Shown: positions 47,101 to 59,100 of the stretch, piece after piece
How positions within the stretch are numbered: position 1 is the first letter of the stretch
Layout of the letters: every line of letters begins with the position of its first letter
Assembly: GCA_047495785.1 (NCBI GenBank)
Contig: JBLDXI010000038.1
Span: 186,001-250,000 of the forward strand
Source: Lepidodermella squamata
Taxonomy: Eukaryota; Gastrotricha
Length of the DNA: 64,000 nucleotides
Direction: 5' to 3'
Position numbers and translations under genes: made by a program
The notes under the pieces: generated by a model
Told to the model about the DNA's origin: nothing
Seen by the model: the letters and a program-made list of their open reading frames with translations, nothing else
Database searches by the model: none

Positions 47101-50100
47101 AGTATGCCTACTACATCAATTTTAGTGTTGCACACTTGATTGAAGTAGAGGGTGTCTGCTGCAATCATGGCTTGTTGTGGTGTATGTCCTCGCCTCGTCA
47201 TAATACACTGCTGCATAACTAATTGCGCTGATGCGATTGTTGTTTATTAAGTATACATAGGCATCAGAGAAGGAGGAGTGGCCAAAATAAGCAATAAATC
47301 GGTTGGTGAAAGGCATACTATCGCGCGCGTGATCCCTGCACCGGAAGTCTGGTCTAGTTCATTCGACGTTTGGTCCGTAGTAGCTTATTATTTAGCAACA
47401 AATCAAGGCATGAGAAAGGCTAATCTAGGCGTTGGCGTGCGATATCAATAGCAGATCATAATACCGTTACACCACGCACGTGTTCTGGCATCGAGATGCT
47501 CATCATCATAAAATAATCATAGCACTCGGGCGAAACAGTCTGACTGTTGCTATAGCTCCATTCATAATTGATATAATGCACTGCGATAACAGTATTGTAA
47601 CGATTTCTCGTTTTGCGTGTTCTAGGTCATCGCAGAGCCAGTTCGCCAGCAATCAGCAGCAACAGCAGCCTTTTCGCATATCTTCCCTGGCGGCTCGGGG
47701 TTATCAACTGCCGCCGCCTTTGTTCCAGCGGGAATCATCGATAGGCCGGCCCAATAGCGTTAATAATAACAGCAACAACAACGGCTTCAACAAGGCCAAG
47801 TCCGTCCACTGGGATACCGACATTTGCCAGAAAATAGAAATCGTCGCAGGCGCGGGCGAAGATAGCCACAACAACATTTTGAGCCCGTTGTACAGCCCTC
47901 GCCCGATCGAAGACTACGAACCGGGCCACTCGTCGATACTTGCGGTGGAACAAGCCGCCGCAGCGTGTCGATCTCTCAGCCACAACTCATCCAGCGTAAG
48001 TGTTGTGTCTTGAATTTATTTGTTATACCTAGGTACTTATACCTCAAAACACTCGCGCCTGTTGCGTTTCGTCTTTAATTAATGAGGTTTTTACTCGCAT
48101 AACACGCGCTGCCGCAGAATTTCAATTAAGCAAGGTGTCGCCGCGGGTCGTGTCTTGTACGATGTGGGGGTCATCTTTCTACTTGACTTTGTCACGCGAA
48201 TCGCGCCAGGTCAACATAGGCTCGTTTTATATTGGGACTTGCGAATTCGGCTGCTGAAACTAATCTCATATTCAATTTACGAGGTGCCAAATGCTATCTT
48301 TGCGTTTGCCCTAATTTTTCCTGCATTTCTTCTTAGTTTTGGACATCAGTTTTCTTATTACACGACATTTCTAGCTATAAATTCTTATGAGATGTTGAAT
48401 TTTTTCTTATTGCTTGGCACTTGAATCAAAATATCCTTGCGTTTTGGTTTTGGATAGTAATCATCTACGAATTTTAAGCTCCTATACCTATGGTATCGAA
48501 CTTTTCAGGCTTCCCTCCCTTTCAATACCCGGCAATTCGGGTTTCTTTCGAAGTCGATAATTAACTTAGTTACTGTTCTTTTTCTTTTAACGAAGTGTTC
48601 TTTCGTACATATTTACGTATGAAATTGTAACCTTTCATATATATTTTTATTCATAAAGTTGTGTTTTTCAGCAAAACGGATATTAGGATATGGGGTTAGG
48701 ATTTAGGGTTAGGAGTCAGGGTTAGGGTTAGGGTTAAGGGTTAAGGTTAGGGGTACGTTTAGGCAGTGGCGTAGCCAGGATTTTTTTTTTTGGGGTGGGG
48801 GGGGGGTTAATTTGGTTTTACCCTCGGGAACAAAAAAAATTGGTGCCTAAAAACTACTCACAAAAAGTCGACTCGCGAGCGAAGCGAGCTTTAGCTGACG
48901 CTTTATCCCCCGATCCCCCCCCCCCCCTGTCTACACCCCTGCGTTTAGGTCCATTTTCTAGTTTTTACAAAGCTCGATTTTAGGGCCCCTCCACTTCACC
49001 AAAAACCATTTTCAAGCGGAAAAAATGGCTACGCTTTAGGAACCACGTTTTTGGTTATAAACCGAAAACTGCCATTTCCTTAACGTTTCCAGCCCGGATT
49101 AAATGAAAAAATGATGTATGTAAGATTGCACCCTGCTTCTAATTTTCAACTTTTTTTCACTTGCAAGGGTGGTGTTTGGGCTGCAGCTCGGGAAAATGTT
49201 TTTCAGCATTGACTTATGAAAATATTCTCAATTCGTGTCTCGTCGAAGCAAACAATCTCAGTTTCACTGAAGTAACTGAATTTCTCGATTAGCTTGTGCC
49301 TAATTTCAAACTACGTTACATTGCCCATTGTTTGCGGCGTCCTCCCCTTGTCTTGCTTTCGGTCTGCTCTTTACTTTAGCAGAATTGTCGTTAAGTCCCC
49401 AGCCATGTTTAAGGTATGTGGCAGCTTTTGAGGTGCGTGTCCATATAGCGCTGCGTTAAGGCGGTAGTTTGCGTCAGGTGCAAAAAAGCAGCTCTCTGGC
49501 TAATTGCCGGCGCGCTTTTCCGCCCGCCTGGCGTGGAGAGCACGGTTCAGTCACGGCTTGTAGGACATGACAGGCCCCACTCTTGCTACTACTGGATTTA
49601 TGGCCGCGGCTGGACGGTGCGCGTGTGTCGTCGCGCACTTTTTGCTCGCGCGCTAATTGTCTCTCGCTTTGGCGGCGTTTGTTGATGTTCCGCTTCGAGG
49701 CTATCTTTGTCGCGGCTAGCGTCGTCATTCTCAATGAACAAGATGATGATGGAGTTGATGATGATGGCGGTTGATAACTGTTTTATTACTATCTATATAC
49801 ACTTGGTGCACTTGGGCCGTGGTGTAATTCTGCCGAGTCTTAATAGACTCGACTGTTTAGGCAATATTTGACGACGATGATCGTCTCTTTTACACGCGCT
49901 CGGACGTGTACGAGGGTTGTTGTTGTTGCGCTCTCGGAAAAGCCACTGTGCGTGTCGCTCGGCCATTTTACAACGCGCCAGCACGTTCTGCTGCCTGATA
50001 ACGCCACATCCCGAGACCAAATATTATTATTATATTTACTGTTGTTTATTACTGTTTCTGTACAACGCTCGAGCGCCAACTTGAACGGAGACGAACGGCG

Positions 50101-53100
50101 ACGAAAACGGCTAAAAACGACCATGACGACGTGTTCATTAGCCGCCGCCGCCGCTAGGCTCTATTTACAGAAGATTATTTATGAGCTGTGTTAGGTTAGT
50201 TACACATCGCGTTATGTCGACAGCGATCGCGATATCAAATGCCATCATCACCCGCGCTCGCTTTTTGCACGCGGCCATTAGAGCGCGCAAAAACTAAGCG
50301 AGAGAGAGCGCGCGCGCGGCAATTACGTGTTTATTGTACACATCCGCCCGCTCGGCAATTTGTAGGCACTCGGTCGCTTCACTTTATGTTTTGAGATAAC
50401 AATACGCGCCTATTACTATTGTTATTTACAACTATTACTACTGGCTTGGAGCGGGAGGGCGGGCGGTGGCGGCGGTTATCCTACTACTTTGTAGTTTCTG
50501 GCTAAATACAAGACCGCGAGTTTGCACGCGCGTGCCGAATTCCGTGACAAAAACACGAACGGCAAGTTTCGAGTTTTCCACCGCTGTATACTCGCCCACC
50601 ACAGGCGCGTACCTACAACGCGCGTCGCTGTGTTTTGTTCGACAATTTCAGACAACATCACGAGATAGCATTTAACGCGCCTGTTATTGTTATTGTTTTG
50701 TTATTATTTTACGCCGCTGCCGTTCGTGATATGCCAGCCTGCCTGCGCCTAGTAGTTACTATAATTCGCCACTGCGTGCCGATCTCTCGCCATAATAAGC
50801 TAATAGTCGAGTAATGAGCGTGTTTATTCGGTAATATTTAGCCGCAGAAAGGCAGAAGGGTGCTTGCGGCGCGCTTCTCACACGTTGTTTTTTCAACGTG
50901 CCAACTCTTCGACGTCGTTATGGCTTAAGCTAACTTTGTCACACGCACGCGCTCGAAACGTTGCGAGGCAGTAGAAGTACACATGTTTACGAGCCCCTCA
51001 TCAACGCCATCATGATCCCGCGCCTCGCGATCTTATTACACTATACTATTATTTGTTATTCACAGCCCGTCGTAACAAAAAAAAGCCGCAACTTGGCTCG
51101 CGGGCGCGCCTGGTTGTTTTTGTTTCGACTTGTGAAATTCACCCGGCGGCGATGGCGGGTTGCTCAATCTCGCTAAAATAATCTATAAACACATAAATTA
51201 TAAAGAAACACCATCGCGTTTGATTACATTACTAAACGAAAACGCGTTTCTATCGCTAGGCTTGCGCGCGTAAATTACTCACCCACTCGTTTTCGCCGGT
51301 GGGGGCGATGATCGTCTTATCAACAAAACAATAACTATGGGCCATTTATAGTATTTATTGCCGTCATTATCGTCGTGAAAACAATCGCTGGGCGCCTCTT
51401 CAAAACCCAATTTGCTAAAAACAGCGAGCGCGCTGTGTTTTGTCGAATAAATTGATTGTACCTACCTACTACCTACTACCTATAGACGAGATAGCGGCTC
51501 TGTTAGGTATCTTCGAGAGCGCGCGTTTGTTGTTTGCATCCGCCAGCGGCTATTTTTAGTAGCGCGTACCTTTTAGCGGGAACCAACGCGCAATCATGGC
51601 GATTATTTCTGTTTTTACGAGATGGCCCAATAAACGCAGGCACGGATTTGTTGTTGTCTAAAACAAATCGTCAGTGCTGCTGCTCGTAGTTTGCGGGCAT
51701 CGTTGTTGCTTGTCTAATTGCGGCCGAGTTGTTCATCACTCATCATCATCATCATCATCACCACCGCGGTTCTGCTTCCGATTTTCCAACCTGTGTGAGC
51801 ATCATATTTGCCAAAAACGTGGGCATTATTTTCTGGGCCAAACCGGTGTATTTCAGCGTGCGCTGTACAACAGAAATAATAATAATACCGGTAATCCTTT
51901 AATACTCCTAAATTGCGCACAACTGCCTTAATATTTTTAATGAAACTCGCGCGCGTGGCGCTTCGCAAATATTTCTGAGCTGGCGGTCGGTTTTTCCAGG
52001 ATCGCGCTGCTAATAATACGGTTGTCAAACTTTTCTGCCGCGCAATAATCGCCACAGCACCTTGTTTTTTGTTGTCCGAACGCGTGTTTTTGTGTACATT
52101 GTTCTACTTTACTTGATTCTTGTCGATGTAGGACGTGCGAATATATACTTAACTATATTATATGTGCGACATAAATACCTGTCCGCCAAAAACTTGAGTT
52201 TTTATTGCGTTTTTGTTTGCAATAACAACAGCCGCCGACGACAGCATCGACTGCATCGGCGAAACCCGACGACGCGCCTGTTGTGATTGTTGTCGAAAAA
52301 CAACCGTCTGCTGAACCGGCACTGAGTCAAACGCTCGCCGACGCTCCGTCACCGCCGCCGCCCTTCAAGAGGTAATAAAATATATCAATTTTTCCGGGTT
52401 TTTTTCCCTTTGTTTACTGCCGGTACTTACGGCTCGGTGCATTTATTACTCCTTGGAAGTCCTCGCGATAAGGGGCAACGGGGTGGGAAAAAACGTCGGC
52501 AAAATTTTATTACAACCAGCAGTTGTAGGATTAGATAACGATACACTGAGCTTAAAGTCGTGTTGGGTGAGAAAAACACCGCTTAGTCGTGCTTGAAAAG
52601 TGATTTCTGCTGCCGATGGCCTGGCGTCGCAAGCCAAAACAACAACAACATCAACAACCGAATGGTGTTGTTGCCACGAACGTACCGGCCACTACTCTGT
52701 ACGGAAATTACGAATTGGGACAGTTTTCGATGAGCTGCCAAACTACAGCTCGGCCTTACTTCCCGGTTCCGAGATCTAGGACAACGAGTCAGGTTTCTTC
52801 GGTTATGCCTGACGATGTTTTCGAAAGTGGGGCGTCATCGGCAGCTCGAAGTCGCTGTGATTCAGGCGATCTAACTACAACTCTGAAACCTACCCCATTA
52901 ATGGCTGAAGCTCTTCAGAAGCTAGCCTTAGATTCAAATACTAGGTAATGGGAAACTAAATTAGTTAGGAACGTACTCGGGAGTCAAAAATTGCTCATTT
53001 TTCACTGGAAATGCACTGATTTTGGAATAGTAATTAGCTATTCAGCGCTTCAATTTGTGATGCCCAAATTAGCAGTAGGATTCCCTTGGGATGTAAGGTC

Positions 53101-56100
53101 TAGGAACTTTCATTTAAGCGAAAAGTTCGATAAAAGTGCACCAAAGATTGATGACCGGTGGATTTTTTCATTTAATTAGCAAGTTAGAGTGTGTAATTGC
53201 TAGCCAGGAGTTCGAATGAATCTTTTTAAGCTGACCTTTTTAATTGAGATAGAACATTTTTTACGCTTTTAAGGTCGCTTTTTAGTCTGGCTTGTTAATT
53301 AATGTTTGTTTTTTCTTTCTCCATTAGCAGCCAACCAGGTGAATCTTGTCGGACACCTGTATTCGGCGCCAGTTTCACGAGCAACGGCGGAGTTGTAAAC
53401 GGCAATTCGCGCCACCGCTCGACTTCACCGCAAGCCGCCGCCACTGCCGCCGCTAACCTCCCGCCAGGCCGCGAAGAGTACGTCCGCGTTCAACACGGAG
53501 GCGAAGTGCCCGAATTCGGCTTTCGCCGGCCTCAGTTCACAACTGCGGCACCTGCAGCTTCACCTTCAGGTTTGTCGACGCTTCAACTTTTTATTAGCCA
53601 CGCTAGTCTCGTTTTATATATATCGCAAATGGCAATGATCTCTGAATATCATTTTATTTCAATGGCTGTAATTCAATAATGTCATAATCGTAAAAACGGC
53701 TCGGCGTTGTCGTCGTTGTTAGCCGTGTTTTCTATAATAATGTGTGGCCATGTAATCGTATAAAAATAGCCACAAAACAAATGCGCGAGACTTTTCTGCG
53801 CCTCGTGCTCGTAATCATATAACTCTGATGCGCCGGCTTAAAAGATAGCCAGCCCGGCGTCAGATGTGAGTAGCTGCTGTATAATATCCGTTTTTATAGT
53901 CTCTCGCTCTCGCTCGTTCTAAAAACAGCGTGCTTAATCGCGCATGCAATTTACCTACTTTTTTCGCCTCAAAAGCTGTGAGCGCTTTTAACTTTAGTTT
54001 TTAAGGCCGCACGTGCTACAGCGTGATAAGTTTGCTGAAAAGTGCCTCATGATTAATGGCCCGGCTCTATGACAATGCGCGAGACGACCTCGTTTAAATA
54101 GCCGGCTTTTGTTAGACCAAGGTGTCTGCACCATATATGTATTCGCATTCTTTCGTCGTCGACGACGGTGGCTCTGATGTTGGGCGGGCGGTGTAGTTCT
54201 ACTGCTCAATTAGGGCCCACTTGTGGCACATGAGCAGTGATCGAACACTAGTCACGCAGCACTTTGTTCGATCGCGCGCGAGGGACGACGCGCGTGCCGT
54301 CTCGAATTTTGCGTCAAAAGCGACAGACCTTTGTCGCTGGCGCAAATTTTGTGCATCGCCGAGCGCCACTTTATTAGCAGCAGCAGCAGCAACAGCGACC
54401 AGCAGTTGTAATTCTCAATTTAACGCAACAACGACGGTCGCTATTTGAAATGCAATAAGAAAGCGCCACTCCCCGACAGCGCCTATACTAACAACAACTG
54501 CTGCTAGTCTTGCCCATCACAATTACTTAATTGCTGAAGCTTATGTTTTATGTAAAGCTTGCTTTAGATACTTGTAACACTCAGACTCAATAATTGCTTG
54601 GCTTTTCGTTTTTCATGAGTAGTGTGTATTGTGTGTATGCCCAACAATTTCACCTTTCCCTATTTAAAAAAATCTTGTTTGGGTTTTCACAATTAATTTT
54701 TGTTCTCTGAGACAGATGATGATGGCTTTGAGAGTGTCAATTTTCTCTAAATACTAATCTCTTATTCTTTTTTTGACGTGTCATCTTTTTTTAATTTTTT
54801 GGGATTTTTTCTGATATTTTCCGTGCACTAATTTTCGAAATAGCACCTGGTGTGTGGTGGAGTGCACCTTTAGCACGCGCCCCTTTTTGTTTAACAAATA
54901 ATTTCAATAAACTATCTCCGGTGTTAATCGCCCATCAGCTTTAATTTACTACTACTACTGCTACAGCGGCGGCGTTGAACAAGCAAGAGATATAATTTGT
55001 TTGCCGTGCATTTATACAAGTTTGTTTGTTCCCGCTTCAACAAAATTCGAACCTGCGATGAGTTTTTAGCGCGATTGTTATTGCGAAGGTGTTAGCTTTT
55101 GTTGTTTGAAATGTAAATTAGTCGATGGCACGCGTTGAAGTGAGATCATCATCATCATCACCGCCATCGTAGGTACATACTACCTGAGGCACTTGTTTCA
55201 CTGCTGCGATAGGTGTGCGATACATTACAGTTTGGTCCGCCGTTTTAGTTGGTTTTTTGCCGGCGAAAGATAACACAAGAGACGGCGACTGTGTCAATTG
55301 TTACCATCGAAGCTCATCGTTGGTTTCATAAACTCGCGCTGCCAGAGAGACACACAAGTGTTAGTGTCATAATTCGTTTGTTTATTTGCTGCATTATTGT
55401 CAGAGTTGAACCTAAACACAATAGTTATAGGGGCCTGGGTAGAGAAATAACACCACCGCCACCACCGCTGCTGCTGCTGGCTGTGTCAAGAACCGCGCGC
55501 GAGAAGGCCCTACTTCTACTGTATCAGAACGGGTAAATAACAGCAAACACACCGTACCAACACGACTGGGTTGGTTTTTCACGGGCTCCTATTGTACGCC
55601 ATATTAGAATAAACCGTGACATTATTAGCCGCTATCTTATGATGCTTTTAGCACGTCTAGCCCCGTTCGTCTCGCGCAAACACAGATAGGAAAAATCCGA
55701 CTCGATGATGGTACATTACTGCCCAGCCACCTGATGTTGCGGCTTTGAATTCCATCGTCGTCTTCGGACGCGCTCTGCATAATCTGACACCTTTCGAGAT
55801 TTTTTGTAACGCAAAAAGCTAATTCAGCTCACAAAGGGATAGAGCATTTTTTTTCGACTCCATAAATAATGTATGTATAATTTGGCGTGCTGGCTGTTTA
55901 TTTTGAAAAATGTGTTTCATTTTCATTAGCTCATAAAATATCTACTCCTTGCCAGCGTCTCTATGTAATACAATAATTATTACTACACCTACTCTTTTGC
56001 GGCGCGGCGCCAACTGGCGCTCATTATTTTGCGCCCTTGTGTAGTCATAAAAAAACCCCGGAGTTTTTTTGCCTCACACGCGAGGCCGTGACCTGTTGAA

Positions 56101-59100
56101 CACGAAAAGCGCGCGCGTTATCTTAGGTTATCATCTCTTTTTAACAATGTGCGAGAAAACCACATCACAGAAAATGTTTTGCACTAAAAGCTAATGTTGT
56201 ATCTAGTTTTTTTTGAAAAATCGGTCTAAATACACAGAAAATACCTCGCAATATTTAATCATCTGCCGCGAATAATATTAATAATAAATTATTATTATTA
56301 TCAGCTCTTTTTTCCTTGATGACACGGAGGACTTGTTCATAACAAATTCTTTTTTCTTATTTTTCTAGTTTGGTGAAACTTCTTGAAAAGGATCATATCG
56401 CGAACCTCTGAAAAGCCATCATCATCTTCCGGTTGCGGCGCAATATTACGCTGTATACATATTTAGAAAAATTGTTAACCGCGCTTGCTGTGCCTTAAAA
56501 CTATCGGATATTTGTATCTTAAACGTGTTTACTTCGTCGTCAACAATCGGTCAACAATCGGTCTTCATACTCACCTGCTCATCAGAGATTTATTCCTATA
56601 TAACAATTAAAAAAATGGCGACAGTCGCCCTAATCACCGACGCCTGGCAACGCAGCGATTTGACGTCGAACCATCATTTGTACTACCAGCGATCGGAGAT
56701 GGCAGCAGCAGATCTATCGCGGCGCCGGAATAACCGCTACCTCAAAGAAAAGCATAATAACAGCATGAACAATCGCCGGAAGTTCGAAAACCAATCTCTG
56801 CTTGGCAGATTTAACCGCGAACTGTCTGTCTCGGCCGAGCAGTTATCCCTCGCAAGGCCGGCTGACAGGCAAAATGTGACAGATGACGAGGAGGATGTTG
56901 CGATGGAATGGCCGCCTAGGTCGTGCCACCGGAAGCGCGACATCGAAAAACTTCGAAACCCCCCGCCAGCCGGGTCGTCTCGACTGCAGGCGCTAATCAA
57001 GCGGAACGCTCATATCAGCGACATGGTCGCAAATTTGCGGCGCCGCATTCAGTTGCGGAACGCCATGTCCCTCGGCAATTTGACAATCAGTCTCAATGAC
57101 GAGCATCCATCGAAACGCGTCGACGATGATAACGACGAAGACAACGACCCGCCGTCGCCATCCTCGTTCTCGTCATCTTCGTGCAATAACACGAACAGCG
57201 ATCACTGCGAGGCGTCGTGCGCGTCCAGCAGCGACCCGGACTCGGGGGCGGCCAGCGACCTGTCGTGTGCCGACATCGCCGTGCATCACCACCACCATCA
57301 CCATCATTACTACTACTCGGGCAATAAAACTGAGGTTGTGGTTGAGGAGGATCGGACGGAGGACGGCGTGTTTTTCACCCCGAAGCCGGTACCAACTACT
57401 ACTACGCCGAGTAGTTCGACCCGGCCGCGGCCGGTGTGCTCGTCGGCTGGCTCGGCGGGCCCGTGCATCGACGCCTACTGCCGGGTGCATACGTGCCGCA
57501 TCCTGTCGATCATCGCCCACTGCTCGCAAGTGGCGTCGTTGCGGAAAGACCTCCAGTACCAGTCGACAATATCGCTCGACCGGCCGTCCCTCGTCAGTTC
57601 CGTGCAGAAAGAACTGAGCCGGCAACACCGGCCAATCGCCAGCAGCACCTCGTCCTCGCCCGCTGTTATCAGCAAGGCGAGTAGTCAGTCGATGCTGGCG
57701 ATCAACAGCGGCCAGCAAATGCCGCGCCACCCCTCGTACACAGCCGCGGTGTCCTCGCACCACCGGCGCCATAGTCAGCGGCACCGGGAGCGGAAACTGC
57801 AGCCGGCCATGTCGGTGTCCTCGTCGCTATCAACAACACATCTTCCGTCGATCGCAGCGGCGCCAGTGCAATTGGCGGCTTCGTCCAGCGTTCAACTCGT
57901 CATTGTGCCCGAATTTTCTTTCTTTTGCTGATTCATCATTACATTTGTTACATGTAGCAACGCAAAACACAACGCACACGACGCGCCAACCCAAATTCTC
58001 TGTTTTTCGTTACTGTTTCTCGTTTTCTTCTATCTTCGCGATTTGTCAACTTGAAAACAAGCGAGGCATCTGCTGCTTTCCTGGACGATATTCACTTAAC
58101 ATTTACCTTGGATGAAAATCGAAAAATTTGACTGTTATTTATGTAAAAAAAAAGTTTTTGGTTGCAAAACAAAAGAGAATAGTCTCGTGCTATTTAATTA
58201 CTATGAAATTACAAGGCGTTTTATTATTTATAAAAATCATTGCTACTTCAATGCTGAAATCATGCATAATATCAACTTGAATTTTGTTGCGTTTCTACAG
58301 AAAAAAGTTTATATACTTACTACGAGTGATAGAGCGCAATGTTTACGAAAATCGAATAAAAAGTGAGACAGTTTCTATCAAGAGAAACCGTGGGCTTTTG
58401 AAAAATAGTCAGCGCCGAAGGAAACGGCAAGGTTTCATTAAATATCGATGAGAAGTTACTAGCCGTGAAAATTGGGAAAATAGATTTAATTCCGTCATTA
58501 TTACCGTCAACTGGGGTCACTTTGACGCGCCAAAATGGGGTGACTTTGGCATACCGAAAATCGAAGCTGGTAAGGTGAGTGGGGTACCGTTGGATAGCCT
58601 GGACGAAGGGCACACTTAAAGTGCTATATAATTCCCATTTTGACTAGGCTGCTTTGTAAGCACGCCCGAAGTTTTAATGAAAATATAAATTTTAGAAAAT
58701 TTTCCCGTAACCTTACCTCTTATTATATGTCCAGAAATTGGCTGTATTGATGCGCATTGTACACATCCAGGCTGGCATTTTCTTGGGCTATCCAACAATA
58801 TCCCACTCACGAGGTCTTTACCTTACTTCGATTGTCGGTATGCCGACGTCACCCCATTTTGGTACGTCAAAGTGACCCCACTGAGTAAAATCCCCCCAGT
58901 TGACGGTACATCATCAGCTGTTGAGATATTTTTTTTCTGCTTATAGCTTCGATTGACATTGAAAAGCTTGGAAACTTCAACTTTTTCATTGTCCTTTTTC
59001 TATTTGAATTGCAGCTGTTTTTGGAAGCCGTCCCAACAGCAACGTGTTTTCGAACGGCAACAATAGCCCTGCTTCCCCAGTACCGGCGAGCGCATTTTTC

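Noticed and set aside
57096-57784. Long Arg-rich ORFs on both strands over the 56615-57931 ORF
   Set aside because: Shadow frames created by the G/C-rich, repetitive codon usage of the main ORF.
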